A stretch of DNA of 64,000 nucleotides from Halomonadaceae bacterium T82-2 (GCA_001577635.1 LSBP01000005.1:90880-154879); one strand, 5' to 3'. Positions 18,913 through 27,682 are shown, counted from the stretch's first letter. Notes: generated from the letters alone by a model not told the origin. Numbers and translations are program-made.

Positions 18913-20891
18913 GATGCCGTCACCTCGTCGTTGCGCCGCAGCGCCTCGCGGCCGCGGCGATAGCGGCGATCCGCCACCGCCAGCACGCCCCCGGCGGCCA
19001 TCAGCGCCGCACCCAGCCACAGCCAGCGCACGAACGGCTTGTACTGGATGCGCAGGGCCCAGGCGCCGTCGCCCAGGTCCTCGCCCATCGCCACGTAGAG
19101 ATCCCGCAGCAGGCCCGGGCGCAGGGCGACGTCGGTCATCGGCATGCGCCGCGCCAGGTAGAGGCGCTTCTCGGGATGCAGGGTGAACCGCGACTCGCCG
19201 TCGCGACTGACGTCGAGGGTCGCGACGTCGGCGACGTAGTTGGGCCCGCGCCGCTTGCCCAGCGAGCGCAGGGCGAAGGTGTAGCCGGCGACCTCGACCC
19301 GGTCACCCACCGCCATTCGCACATTGCGCTCGACGTTGTAGTTCGAGACCACGGTCACGCCGACAATGGTCACCGCCAGCCCCAGGTGACCCAGCTGCAT
19401 GCCCCAGTAGGCCGGCGCCAGCCGACGCAGCCCGGCGCCGAGCGAGCGGGCGTGGCGCAGCTTGTCGACCAGGTCGCGGGCCAGCGACAGCACCAGCCAC
19501 AGGGCCAGCAGCAGCCCCAGCGACACCCCGGGATTCCAGCGGCCGTGATAGACGAGCGGCGCCAGCGCGGCGAGCACCACCGCACCCAGCGCCGCCCCGG
19601 CCAGCCGCCGCCACAGCTCGCGAGCCGGCATGCGCTTCCAGCGCGCCACCGGCCCCAGCCCCATGAACAGGCACAGCAGTGCCGTCAGCGGCACGAACAG
19701 GGCGTTGAAGTACGGCGGACCGACGCTGACCTTGCCCAGCCCCAGGGCGTCGAGAATCAGCGGGTAGAGCGTGCCCAGCAGCACCGTGACGGTCATCACC
19801 ACCAGCAGGATGTTGTTGACCAGCAGCAGCGCATCGCGGGACAGCCAGCCGAAGGTGACGGCCTGGGAGACCCGCGGCGCACGCAGGGCGAACAGGGTCA
19901 GCGCGCCGCCCACGGTCAGCCCCAGCAGGATCAGGATGAAGGCGCCGCGTGTCGGGTCGTTGGCGAAGGCGTGCACCGAGGTCAGCACCCCGGAGCGCAC
20001 CAGGAAGGTGCCCAGCAGCGACAGCGAGAAGGTGAAGATCGCCAGCAGCACCGTCCAGCTCTTGAAGCTGCCGCGCTTCTCGGTCACCGCCAGCGAATGC
20101 AGCAGCGCGGTACCCGCCAGCCAGGGCAGCAGCGAGGCGTTCTCCACCGGGTCCCAGAACCACCAGCCGCCCCAGCCCAGCTCGTAGTAGGCCCACCAGC
20201 TGCCCAGCGCGATGCCCACGGTGAGAAACGCCCAGGCGACGTTGGTCCAGGGGCGCGCCCAGCGGGTCCAGGCAGCATCGATGCGGCCCTCGAGCAGTGC
20301 GGCAATGGCGAAGGCGAAGACCACCGAGAAGCCCACGTAGCCCATGTAGAGCATCGGCGGGTGGATGATCAGGCCGACATCCTGGAGCAGCGGGTTGAGG
20401 TCGGCGCCCTCGCCGGGGACGTTGGGCAACAGCCGCGTGAAGGGATTGGAGGTGAGCAGCACGAACAGCAAAAAGCCGCTGCCGACCAGCCCCATCACGC
20501 CCAGCACGCGCGCCATCAGGGCCGCGGGCAGGCGCCGGGACAGCCCCGCCACGGCGCATCCCCAGCCGGCCAGCATCAGGCACCACAGCAGCATCGAGCC
20601 CTCGTGGCTACCCCATACCGCGGTGGCCTTGTAGTACCAGGGCAACTGCGAGTTGGCGTTGTTGGCGACATAGGCGACGCTGAAGTCGTCGAGCAGGAAG
20701 CTCGCCATGAGGCTGGCGAATGCCACCAGCAGGAAGGCGAACTGGCCGAGCGCCATCGGCCGGGCGTAGGCCATCCACAGCGGACGCCGGGTCGCCGCCC
20801 CGGCCAGCGGCACCCCGGCCTGGATCAGCGCCATCATCAGCGCCAGGATCAGGGCGAAATGGCCGACTTCCGGGATGAACGGGAGAAGCAT
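18909..20891 (-). CDS. ccmF: Heme lyase CcmF
   Basis: A 660-residue polytopic inner-membrane protein, the heme ligase of System I cytochrome c maturation. The tryptophan-rich WWD segment (GWGGWWFWDPVENASLLPWL) and flanking histidines (HPPMLYMGY, SLAVTEKRGSF) that handle heme are present. Around 14-15 hydrophobic helices are visible, with a large periplasmic domain before the last helix. Length is normal. It is 14 bp downstream of ccmE and coupled to ccmG. Confidence 0.97.
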   Translation of the reverse strand: MLLPFIPEVGHFALILALMMALIQAGVPLAGAATRRPLWMAYARPMALGQFAFLLVAFASLMASFLLDDFSVAYVANNANSQLPWYYKATAVWGSHEGSMLLWCLMLAGWGCAVAGLSRRLPAALMARVLGVMGLVGSGFLLFVLLTSNPFTRLLPNVPGEGADLNPLLQDVGLIIHPPMLYMGYVGFSVVFAFAIAALLEGRIDAAWTRWARPWTNVAWAFLTVGIALGSWWAYYELGWGGWWFWDPVENASLLPWLAGTALLHSLAVTEKRGSFKSWTVLLAIFTFSLSLLGTFLVRSGVLTSVHAFANDPTRGAFILILLGLTVGGALTLFALRAPRVSQAVTFGWLSRDALLLVNNILLVVMTVTVLLGTLYPLILDALGLGKVSVGPPYFNALFVPLTALLCLFMGLGPVARWKRMPARELWRRLAGAALGAVVLAALAPLVYHGRWNPGVSLGLLLALWLVLSLARDLVDKLRHARSLGAGLRRLAPAYWGMQLGHLGLAVTIVGVTVVSNYNVERNVRMAVGDRVEVAGYTFALRSLGKRRGPNYVADVATLDVSRDGESRFTLHPEKRLYLARRMPMTDVALRPGLLRDLYVAMGEDLGDGAWALRIQYKPFVRWLWLGAALMAAGGVLAVADRRYRRGREALRRNDEVTAS

Positions 20892-20905
20892 GCGACGGCT
20901 CCGGG

Positions 20906-21361
20906 CTACTCGGTGCGCCGATAGTCGGCGGGTGACTTGCCGGCCGCCGCGAGCGCGTCGGCGACTTCCGGCGGCATGTAGTTCTCGTCGTGCTTGGCCA
21001 GCACCTGATCGGCCTGCAGGACGCCGTCGTCGGCCAGCCTGCCGACCACCACCACGCCCTGCCCCTCGCGGAACAGGTCGGGCAGGATGCCCTGATAGGC
21101 GACCTCGAGCGAGGCCTGGAAGTCGGTCACCGTGAAGGTCACGGCCAGGCTGTCGGCATCGCGCGCCACGCTGCCCGTCTCGACCATGCCCCCGGCACGG
21201 ATCTGGCGGCCGACCGGCGCCTCGCCCGCGGCGACCTGCGACGGGCTGAAGAAGAGATTGATGTTGCTGCGCAGGGCGTAGCCCAGCAGGCCGGCGGCCA
21301 CGGCCGCCAGCACCACCAGCGCCAGCAGCACGCCCAGGCGGCGCCTACGCGCGGGCGTCAT
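20906..21361 (-). CDS. ccmE: Periplasmic heme chaperone CcmE
   Basis: A 151-residue protein with an N-terminal membrane anchor (~residues 9-29), an OB-fold beta barrel and the heme-attachment motif H-x3-Y (His124, Tyr128 in [10 protein letters not shown]). CcmE binds heme covalently through the His after loading by CcmABCD and passes it to CcmF. It overlaps the ccmD stop (ATGA). Confidence 0.96.
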   Translation of the reverse strand: MTPARRRRLGVLLALVVLAAVAAGLLGYALRSNINLFFSPSQVAAGEAPVGRQIRAGGMVETGSVARDADSLAVTFTVTDFQASLEVAYQGILPDLFREGQGVVVVGRLADDGVLQADQVLAKHDENYMPPEVADALAAAGKSPADYRRTE

Positions 21362-21585
21362 GGGAACCTCGTGGGACGGCCTTCCGTGGGCACGGCCTCC
21401 CGTGGGGCGGCGTCCGCCGCCGCGCGCCGCTGCCGACGGCGCAGCTCCCGCAGCCGGCGACGATGCTCGATCACGGCCTGCAGGCCGCCGCCGACCAGCA
21501 CCGCCAGGGTCACGCCCCAGGCGGGCCAGACGTAGGGGGCATAACCGCCCATGTTCAGGAATGCGTTCAGCGACTCGAAGGCCAT
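21358..21585 (-). CDS. ccmD: Heme exporter protein CcmD
   Basis: A 75-residue small membrane protein. One helix (~residues 17-36, [21 protein letters not shown]) is followed by the conserved Arg-rich cytoplasmic segment ([15 protein letters not shown]). CcmD holds CcmE to the CcmABC complex. Unlike most ccm operons, it is not adjacent to ccmC: a 237-bp non-coding gap with a possible promoter/operator lies upstream, so ccmDEFGHI may be a separate transcript. Confidence 0.9.
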   Translation of the reverse strand: MAFESLNAFLNMGGYAPYVWPAWGVTLAVLVGGGLQAVIEHRRRLRELRRRQRRAAADAAPREAVPTEGRPTRFP

Positions 21586-21639
21586 GGTTGTCTCGCGGTG
21601 CGACCGCGCGGGTCAGGGGTGACGGCTACCGAATACCAC

Positions 21640-21674
21640 AAGTGTATACATTTATCGGCTTTAAAGTGTATACA
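21640..21674. promoter_or_regulatory. Tandem TGTATACA boxes between ccmC and ccmD (putative operator)
   Basis: Two direct 11-bp copies of AAGTGTATACA (21640-21650 and 21664-21674), start-to-start spacing 24 bp. Each contains the perfect 8-bp palindrome TGTATACA. On the minus strand TTGATC (21697-21692), 18 bp, TGTATA forms a possible promoter whose -10 overlaps the upstream box. TGTATACA resembles operators of GntR/FadR-type repressors, but no such gene is in the window. Confidence 0.5.
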
Positions 21675-21822
21675 ACCATTGTCGCCATTTTTGATCAAGC
21701 CCAGGCCGACTCGGGGCTATTGCCGATAGATGAACCATGACTCGGGCTGGGCCGACGGCGTCCTCGTCAAAGCCAACGGCGATGCCCTGCCGGCCGACCG
21801 CGGCTGGCAGCGACCGCCCCGA

Positions 21823-22563
21823 TCAGCTCCCCAGCTCGAGCACCCAGCGCTTGCGTCCCTCGCGGCGCAGGATCTCGCTGCGCGTGCGGGTCAGCGTCAG
21901 CGCGACGAAGTAGGCGTAGAAGCCGAGCACCATCACCGCCAGCGGCAGCCACATCTCGGCGGGCATCGCCGGGCGGTCGGTCAAGGTGAAGGTGGCCGGC
22001 TGGTGAAGGGTGTTCCACCAGTCCACCGAATACTTGATGATCGGGATGTTGATCACGCCGACCAGGGTCAGCAGCGACGCCGCCCGGGCGCCGCCGTCGC
22101 GGCTGGCGAAGGCGCCGCGCAGCGCAATGACCCCCAGATAGAGAAACAGCTGGATCAGCATCGAGGTCAGCCGCGCGTCCCACACCCACCAGGTGCCCCA
22201 GGTGGGCACGCCCCACACCGAGCCGGAGAACAGCGCCACGCCGGTCATGGCCGCGCCGAACGGCGCGATCACCGTGGCCACCATGTCGGCGAGCTTGATG
22301 CGCCAGATCAGGAAGATCGCCCCGGCCACGGCCATCAGCACGAAGCACGACTGGGCGAGGATCGCCGCCGGCACGTGCACGTAAAGGATGCGAAAGCTGT
22401 CGCCCTGCTGGTAGTCGGCGGGCGCGAAGAGCAGCGCCCAGACGGCGCCCGCGCCCAGCAGCAGGATCGCCAGCGCCCACAGCCACGGCTGCCAGCGCCC
22501 GGCGAGGGCATAGAAGGTTCTGGGCGACGTGACGCCGTGCAGCCACCGTATCATTGCATTCAT
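21823..22563 (-). CDS. ccmC: Heme exporter protein CcmC
   Basis: A 246-residue protein with six transmembrane helices. The tryptophan-rich WWD motif ([16 protein letters not shown]) and flanking periplasmic His residues ([18 protein letters not shown]) bind heme and hand it to CcmE. The start at 22563 (MNAMIRW) matches family length; an ATG at 22554 is possible. It lies 41 bp downstream of the cytochrome c gene that separates it from ccmB. Confidence 0.96.
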   Translation of the reverse strand: MNAMIRWLHGVTSPRTFYALAGRWQPWLWALAILLLGAGAVWALLFAPADYQQGDSFRILYVHVPAAILAQSCFVLMAVAGAIFLIWRIKLADMVATVIAPFGAAMTGVALFSGSVWGVPTWGTWWVWDARLTSMLIQLFLYLGVIALRGAFASRDGGARAASLLTLVGVINIPIIKYSVDWWNTLHQPATFTLTDRPAMPAEMWLPLAVMVLGFYAYFVALTLTRTRSEILRREGRKRWVLELGS

Positions 22564-22604
22564 CAATCGAAACCCTCGCGTCGGGCCATCACGCCGGGGA
22601 CCGC

Positions 22605-23333
22605 TCAATGGGCGTGCGGCTCATCCTCCTGGTGGTGTGTCGCGGCCTCGTCGGGCATCGGGGCATTCTCGCCGGTGTGATTGTCGTCGCCATGTGTATG
22701 ATCGTGCCCGTCATCCGTTCCGGTGCCGGTTTCCGGCTCGCCCATCATGGCGCTCATTTCACCATGCTCGTGGTCATGCCCGTCGCCCCCGGTCGCCGGG
22801 TGTGACGTATCGCTTTCCCGCTCCGGCCCCTTCACCAGCGTGTCATAACGCGCATCGCTCATGCCGGGAAGCTGTTGCAGAAAGGCCGTCAGCTCCCACA
22901 GCGCTTCATCGTCATGCGAAGCGCCCCAGGCCGGCATCCCCGACATCTTGATACCGTTCTTGATGACCCAGAACTGCTCGGCGGGAGACAGGTGGGAGCC
23001 TTGCGTCAGATCCGGCGGCAGCGGATTCATGCCGGTACGCAGCACGGTATCTTCCATGCCGGGCCGCAGGTGGCAGGCACTGCACATGGCCTCGTAGGAC
23101 GCGGCCCCGCGGGCGATGGACTCGGGATCGTCGAGATCGGGCACGTCGATCCCCTCGGCCCGCCGGGCCACCGAATTCTCCATCGTCGTGTGCAGCAGCC
23201 ACTCGACGGGGGCTGTATGCTCATCGCTGGCGGCAACATTGTAATAGCCGCCGAAGACGACCAGCGCGCCGCCTCCCAGAGCGACGGCCAGGCCGGCACC
23301 CGCCAGCCACAGCGCGGGGGTTCGATATGACAT
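22605..23333 (-). CDS. Membrane-anchored monoheme cytochrome c with His-rich C-terminal tail
   Basis: 242 residues. One uncleaved or signal-like helix (~residues 8-30) precedes a periplasmic class I cytochrome c domain with heme motif CSACH (Cys84, Cys87, His88) and a probable axial Met in KMSGMPAW (Met130 or Met133). The final ~70 residues are low-complexity Asp/Glu/Gly with 12 histidines in HDHEH, HDHTH and HH clusters, a typical metal-binding composition. The start at 23333 has AGGACAAGG just upstream. The gene sits between ccmB and ccmC, so it may be a client or a helper of the maturation machine; no specific family name is claimed. Confidence 0.85.
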   Translation of the reverse strand: MSYRTPALWLAGAGLAVALGGGALVVFGGYYNVAASDEHTAPVEWLLHTTMENSVARRAEGIDVPDLDDPESIARGAASYEAMCSACHLRPGMEDTVLRTGMNPLPPDLTQGSHLSPAEQFWVIKNGIKMSGMPAWGASHDDEALWELTAFLQQLPGMSDARYDTLVKGPERESDTSHPATGGDGHDHEHGEMSAMMGEPETGTGTDDGHDHTHGDDNHTGENAPMPDEAATHHQEDEPHAH

Positions 23334-23409
23334 GCCTTGTCCTCGTACGTCGGATTCCTGATGGGTCACTCGACTGGCGGCTCCCCTTGCCTCGCCCCGG
23401 GCAACCGGC

Positions 23410-24108
23410 CTAACCGTGAATACTGATGCGCAGTGCGCCGGCGATCGCCCAGGGCGCCAGCATCAACGCCAGGGCCAGCTGCGCGCCCAGCATCGCCAGG
23501 GGCGGCGCGAAATCCCCGCCCAGCGCCGCGGCCTGGACGGCGCCGGCGCCGAAGATCAGCACCGGGATGGTCAGCGGCAACACCAGCAGCGACAGTAGCA
23601 CGCTGCCCCGCGCCAGGCCCACGGTCAGTGCCGCACCAATCGCCCCGATCAGGCTGAGCGTGGCACTGCCCAGCGCCAGCGAGACCGCCAGCACGCCGTA
23701 ACTGCCCGACGGCAGTGACAGCAGCAAGCCCAGCAATGGTGCCATCAGCGCCAGAGGCAGCCCGGTCAGCAGCCAGTGCACCGCCACCTTGGCCAGCACC
23801 AGCGCCGCCAGCGGCTGGGGCGCGAGCAGCAGCTGCTCGAGGCTGCCGTCCTCGTGATCGCCGCGAAACAGGGCATCCAGAGAGAGCTGGGTGGCCAGCA
23901 GCGCCGCCACCCACAGCAGCCCGGGGGCGATGGCGGCGAGCTGCTCGGGCGCCGGCGAGATACCCAGCGGAAACAGCGTGATGACCAGGGCGAAGAAGGC
24001 CGGCGGATTGACCAGGTCACCGCGGCGACGCAGCGCCACGGTCAGGTCCCGGCGCAGCGTCGCCAGCAGGGCCGGCCCCAGGCCGGCGACGGAGGTTCGG
24101 GGTTGCAT
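23410..24108 (-). CDS. ccmB: Heme exporter protein CcmB
   Basis: A 232-residue integral membrane protein with six hydrophobic helices. It is the permease subunit of the CcmAB ABC complex that drives release of holo-CcmE from CcmC. The conserved cytoplasmic loop DHEDGSLEQLLLAPQP is present. The start overlaps the ccmA stop by one base (TGATG). It is separated from ccmC by the cytochrome c gene. Confidence 0.95.
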   Translation of the reverse strand: MQPRTSVAGLGPALLATLRRDLTVALRRRGDLVNPPAFFALVITLFPLGISPAPEQLAAIAPGLLWVAALLATQLSLDALFRGDHEDGSLEQLLLAPQPLAALVLAKVAVHWLLTGLPLALMAPLLGLLLSLPSGSYGVLAVSLALGSATLSLIGAIGAALTVGLARGSVLLSLLVLPLTIPVLIFGAGAVQAAALGGDFAPPLAMLGAQLALALMLAPWAIAGALRISIHG

Positions 24109-24740
24109 CAGTCGCCCGCCTTGCTCAGGTCCACGCGGGTCAGCGCCCCGCGCGCGTGCAGTTCATGATGGGTGGTCAGCAGCACCGCGCCGCCGGCCGC
24201 CGCATGGTTCCACAGGGCGTCCTCGAGCGCCGCCACGCCCTGGCGATCGATGGCCGTGAACGGTTCGTCGAGAATCCACAGCAGGCGCGGCGAGAGCGTC
24301 AGCCGCGCCAGGGCGATGCGCCGCTGCTGCCCGGCGGAAAGCTGGGCCGCCGGCACCTCCTCGAAACCGGCCAGCCCCAGGGTCTCGAGCGCGGCCAGGC
24401 GCGCCCGGTGGCTGCCGGGCTCGCCGTGCAGGGCCTGATACCAGGCGAGGTTCTCGAGGGCGTTCAACGCCGGCTTGATGCCCGGGGCGTGCCCCAGGTA
24501 GAGCAGGTTGGCGAGAAAGGCCGGACGGGCCCGGCGCAGGGAGTCGCCGTTCCAGCACAGCTCGCCGCCCTGCAGCGGCAGCTGGCCGGCGAGCAGCTTG
24601 AGCAGCGTGGTCTTGCCGCTGCCGTTGGGCCCCTCGACACGAACCACATCCCCGGGGCCGACGCCGATGTCGAGATCACGAAACAGCCATCGATCATCGC
24701 GTTCACAGGCCAGCCCCCGGGCCTCGAGACGAAATGTCAC
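24108..24740 (-). CDS. ccmA: Heme exporter ATP-binding protein CcmA
   Basis: A 210-residue ABC ATPase: Walker A GPNGSGKTT, signature LSAGQQRRIALARL, Walker B LLWILDEPFTAID and H-loop TTHHE. ATP hydrolysis by CcmA releases heme-loaded CcmE from the CcmC complex. The GTG at 24740 is chosen because GGGAG lies 7 bases upstream and the protein then starts like other CcmA proteins (MTFRLEARGLACERD); a longer frame would overlap the divergent promoter at 24814-24841. First gene of the cluster, divergent from the S24 gene. Confidence 0.95.
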   Translation of the reverse strand: MTFRLEARGLACERDDRWLFRDLDIGVGPGDVVRVEGPNGSGKTTLLKLLAGQLPLQGGELCWNGDSLRRARPAFLANLLYLGHAPGIKPALNALENLAWYQALHGEPGSHRARLAALETLGLAGFEEVPAAQLSAGQQRRIALARLTLSPRLLWILDEPFTAIDRQGVAALEDALWNHAAAGGAVLLTTHHELHARGALTRVDLSKAGD

Positions 24741-24813
24741 GACGTTCTCCCGCACGAATTCGCCCGGCACTTTACCCCGAAAGCGCCGTTGGCAGCCAGC
24801 CGCGAAGCGGCGT

Positions 24814-24841
24814 TTGCCGTCCCTGCCGCGCTTGCTATGAT
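24814..24841 (+). promoter_or_regulatory. Candidate sigma70 promoter of the S24-yigZ operon
   Basis: TTGCCG (24814-24819), 16 bp, TATGAT (24836-24841), about 70 bp before the start. No LexA-type CTG-N10-CAG site is seen in this region. Confidence 0.55.
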
Positions 24842-24912
24842 GCTCTGGCCACCGGGCGGCAGCGCCAGAAGACGCTTCGCCCGGCCCCACGTCGCAGCCG
24901 ATGGAGACGGTC

Positions 24913-25386
24913 ATGCAGTCCGCTCAGCCACACTACCTGCAACGCCTGCCCAACCTGCCCCTCAACGATGCCGCCTGGGAAACGCTCGACGCCACCGACC
25001 TGGTCGAGGTGCCGCTGCTCGGCCAGGTCGCCGCCGGGCTGCCGATCGAGGCCTGCCCCGATCGCGACAGCGTGTCGATTCCCTCACGCATGGTGCGCCG
25101 CAACACCTACGCCCTGCGGGTGCGCGGCAACTCGATGATCGACTGCAACATCCACGACGGCGACATCATCATCATCGAGCGCCAGGAGAGCGCCGAGAAC
25201 GGCGAGACCGCCGTGGTGCTGATCAACGATCGGGAGGTCACGCTCAAGAAGCTCTATATCGAGAAGCGCGGGGTGCGCCTGCAGCCGGCCAACGCGACCA
25301 TGCCGCCGATCTACCTGAAGAACGATGATATCCAGGTCCTGGGGCTGGTGATGGGCGTGATGCGCCGATCGGAGGTCGCCGCCTGA
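24913..25386 (+). CDS. LexA/UmuD-type S24 family protein without HTH domain
   Basis: 157 residues. It matches the self-cleaving half of LexA/UmuD: a candidate Ala-Gly cleavage site (VAAG, Ala41-Gly42), the nucleophile Ser74 in RGNSMIDCNIHDGDI and the general-base Lys112 in EVTLKKLYIEK. Only ~30 residues precede this domain, too few for the winged HTH of LexA, so it cannot bind DNA in the LexA manner. The start at 24913 is chosen over ATG 24901 because GGAG lies 6 bases upstream. UmuD is the closest architectural analogue, but no umuC or DNA polymerase V gene adjoins; instead it is coupled (TGATG) to yigZ. Function unassigned. Confidence 0.8.
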   Translation: MQSAQPHYLQRLPNLPLNDAAWETLDATDLVEVPLLGQVAAGLPIEACPDRDSVSIPSRMVRRNTYALRVRGNSMIDCNIHDGDIIIIERQESAENGETAVVLINDREVTLKKLYIEKRGVRLQPANATMPPIYLKNDDIQVLGLVMGVMRRSEVAA

Positions 25387-26006
25387 TGGCGTACCCGATT
25401 CCCGCCCTCGCGCCCGACGCGGTGCACCGCCACGAGATCGAGACCGAACGCAGCCGCTTCATCGCCTGGCTGTGCCATGCCCCGGACATCGCGGCCTTCG
25501 AGCGGCTGCTGGGCGCGGCCCGGGCGCAGTACCCCGACGCCAGTCACCACTGCAGCGCCTTCATCGCCGGCCCGCCCGGCGAGCAGACGGCGATCGGGTT
25601 TTCCGACGACGGCGAACCCGGCGGTACCGCGGGCCGCCCGATGTTCCAGGTGCTCGACGGCAGCGGCATCGGCCAGATCGGCTGCGTGGTCACCCGCTAT
25701 TTCGGCGGCACCAAGCTCGGCACCGGCGGGCTGGTGCGCGCCTATTCCCAGGCGGTACAGCAGGCGCTGGCGGACCTGCCGCTGGCAACCTTCACGGCGC
25801 GCCGTCCGCTGCGCCTGCGCGTCGACTTCGCCGGCGAGGCCCAGGCACGCGGCTGGCTCGGCGAACAGGCCATTCCCGTCGAGCAGGCGGACTATGCCGC
25901 CGACGGCGTGGTGCTCACCGTCGGCTGGCCCAGCGAGTCGCCCGTGGAGCTGGCCGAACTCGAATCCCGCCTCAAGGGGCGCCTGAGCCTGCTCGACGTC
26001 CCCTGA
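25386..26006 (+). CDS. yigZ: YigZ / IMPACT family protein
   Basis: 206 residues. The N-terminal UPF0029/IMPACT domain carries the family signature SDDGEPGGTAGRPM followed by VVTRYFGGTKLGTGGLVRAY; a smaller ferredoxin-like C-terminal domain (DUF1949) follows. Bacterial YigZ has a conserved fold related to ribosomal/RNA-binding proteins, but its cellular role is unclear. The start codon overlaps the stop of the S24 gene by one base, so they are co-translated. Confidence 0.92.
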   Translation: MAYPIPALAPDAVHRHEIETERSRFIAWLCHAPDIAAFERLLGAARAQYPDASHHCSAFIAGPPGEQTAIGFSDDGEPGGTAGRPMFQVLDGSGIGQIGCVVTRYFGGTKLGTGGLVRAYSQAVQQALADLPLATFTARRPLRLRVDFAGEAQARGWLGEQAIPVEQADYAADGVVLTVGWPSESPVELAELESRLKGRLSLLDVP

Positions 26007-26088
26007 AAAGCCCGTTCGCCCCTCCCGCCAAGCGCGCGCCGCCTGCTAGACTAGCGCGCCCCGATGTTGCGGCAGGAGGCACTCGCCG

Positions 26089-27108
26089 GTGCAGGCTTTA
26101 CGTTATCCGGGCCGGATCGGCCTGGCCCCCATGGAAGGCGTGATCGACGCCGTCACCCGCGACCTGCTCACCCGAGAGGAAGGGCTGGACTGGACGGTCA
26201 CCGAATTCGTACGCGTGGTCGACGCGCGCCTGCCGCCGCGGGTCTTCTACAAGCACTGCCCCGAACTGCGCCAGTCCTGCGTCGTTACCCCCGCCGGCGT
26301 CCCCGTCCACCTGCAGCTGCTGGGTTCGGACCCGCAGGCCCTGGCCGCCAACGCCCGCCAGGCCCTCGCGCTCGGCGCCACCAGCCTCGACCTGAACTTC
26401 GGCTGTCCGGCCAAGACCGTCAATCGCCATGACGGCGGGGCCAGCCTCTTGCGCGACCCGCGGCGGGTCGAGCGCGCCGTCGCCGCGGTGGCCGGCGCCG
26501 TGGAGGGCGCCATCCCGGTGACCGCCAAGATCCGCCTGGGCTTTGCCGACAAGCAGCTGGGCCTGGCCTGCGCCCGGGCGGCGGAGGACGGCGGCGCCCG
26601 CCACCTGGTGGTGCATGCGCGCACCCGCAACGAAGGCTACCGGCCGCCCGCCCACTGGGAATGGATCGCCCGCATCCGCTCGCGGCTGACGATCCCGGTG
26701 ATCGCCAACGGCGATATCTGGAGCCTGGCCGACTACTGGAAGGCTCGCAGCCTGTCGGGCTGCGAGGATGTGATGCTGGGCCGGGCCGTGCTCGCCGACC
26801 CGCTGCTGCCGCGCCGCATCCGCCACTGGCAGCGCAGCGGCGAGTGCCTGCCCGCCACGCCCTGGCAGGCCCGCGCCGAGGTGCTGTGCCGCTATGCCGA
26901 CTACCAGCGCCGCAACCTGCCGGAAAAGGTGGTGGTGTCGCTGCTCAAGCAGTGGCTCAACATCATGCGTGGCCGCGATGCCGAGGCGGCCCGGCGCTTC
27001 GCGACCCTGCGCCGCGAGACGCGGCTGGATGCGTTTCTCGCCGGCTTGCAGGCTCCCTGCCGCGAATCGCCCCAGGCGCACCACGAAGCCGCCACGCTGG
27101 CCGTCTGA
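26089..27108 (+). CDS. dusC: tRNA-dihydrouridine(16) synthase DusC
   Basis: A 339-residue flavoprotein reducing U16 of tRNA to dihydrouridine. FMN-binding TIM-barrel motifs are visible: LAPMEGVID at residues 12-20, the catalytic cysteine in LNFGCPAK (Cys106), NRHDGGASLL, VHARTR and IANGDIW. The C-terminal helical tRNA-binding domain is complete. The NRHDGGASLL form and sequence length match the DusC subgroup rather than DusA or DusB. The GTG start at 26089 has AGGAGG 9 bases upstream. Confidence 0.92.
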   Translation: MQALRYPGRIGLAPMEGVIDAVTRDLLTREEGLDWTVTEFVRVVDARLPPRVFYKHCPELRQSCVVTPAGVPVHLQLLGSDPQALAANARQALALGATSLDLNFGCPAKTVNRHDGGASLLRDPRRVERAVAAVAGAVEGAIPVTAKIRLGFADKQLGLACARAAEDGGARHLVVHARTRNEGYRPPAHWEWIARIRSRLTIPVIANGDIWSLADYWKARSLSGCEDVMLGRAVLADPLLPRRIRHWQRSGECLPATPWQARAEVLCRYADYQRRNLPEKVVVSLLKQWLNIMRGRDAEAARRFATLRRETRLDAFLAGLQAPCRESPQAHHEAATLAV

Positions 27109-27133
27109 ACCCCGCCCGGGCCCGGCCGGTGGC

Positions 27134-27169
27134 AAAAAAAGAGGCGCGCCGCAGAATGCGACGCGCCTC
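27134..27169 (-). terminator. Strong intrinsic terminator ending the tRNA transcript
   Basis: On the minus strand GAGGCGCG..CGCGCCTC (27169-27141) is followed by seven T (27140-27134). It sits beyond the last tRNA-Arg and faces dusC. Confidence 0.85.
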
Positions 27170-27248
27170 GAGACGACCGCTACAGGGTACCGGCTCGCGA
27201 CGCCGGCAGACCATCAGCTGCCAAGGAAAAACGCGGTTACCAACGAAA

Positions 27249-27274
27249 TCCGCCCTCCCGGGAGGGAGGGCGGA
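27249..27274. terminator. GC hairpin just after tRNA-Arg
   Basis: TCCGCCCTCCC and GGGAGGGCGGA-type arms form a near-perfect stem, followed on the minus strand only by ATTTCG. It may be a first weak terminator or an RNase processing site upstream of the strong one. Confidence 0.5.
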
Positions 27275-27282
27275 TGCAATTC

Positions 27283-27359
27283 TGGCGCGCCCGGGAGGAT
27301 TCGAACCTCCGACCACCTGATTCGTAGTCAGGTACTCTATCCAGCTGAGCTACGGGCGC
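27283..27359 (-). tRNA. tRNA-Arg (anticodon ACG)
   Basis: 77 nt including encoded CCA. The acceptor stem GCGCCCG pairs with CGGGCGC, with G discriminator. The anticodon loop is CTACGAA, the T arm GGAGG-TTCGAAT-CCTCC. A34 is expected to be deaminated to inosine to read CGU/CGC/CGA. Identical in every base to the copy at 27471-27547. Confidence 0.97.
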
Positions 27360-27470
27360 TTTACAGATTGTCGACATCAAGTCAGCGATGTCGATGACGC
27401 AACTTCTGTGACGGCGTCATGGCGTCTTTGGTGAACGTTCCGCATCACGGATGCGTTCGACCGGAGAAGA

Positions 27471-27547
27471 TGGCGCGCCCGGGAGGATTCGAACCTCCGA
27501 CCACCTGATTCGTAGTCAGGTACTCTATCCAGCTGAGCTACGGGCGC
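27471..27547 (-). tRNA. tRNA-Arg (anticodon ACG), second copy
   Basis: 77 nt, identical to the downstream copy, with encoded CCA. It lies between tRNA-Ser and the other tRNA-Arg in the same orientation, so the three are probably one transcript, as in the E. coli serV-argVYZQ cluster next to csrA. Confidence 0.97.
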
Positions 27548-27571
27548 TCACTACCGTCTTCACATGTTGAA

Positions 27572-27664
27572 TGGCGGAGAGAGAGGGATTCGAACCCTCG
27601 ATAGGGCTATAAACCCTATACTCCCTTAGCAGGGGAGCGCCTTCAGCCACTCGGCCATCTCTCC
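27572..27664 (-). tRNA. tRNA-Ser (anticodon GCU)
   Basis: 93 nt, class II tRNA with a long variable arm (TATAGGGTTTATAGCCCTAT region). The acceptor GGAGAGA pairs with TCTCTCC, the anticodon loop is CTGCTAA, and CCA is encoded. Reads AGC/AGU. First gene of the tRNA transcript. Confidence 0.97.
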
Positions 27665-27682
27665 CTCATCAACACGGCGCGT

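Noticed and set aside
21690..21699. TTGATCAA as an FNR/Anr site upstream of ccmD
   Set aside because: FNR/Anr needs TTGAT-N4-ATCAA; the half-sites here overlap with no spacer.
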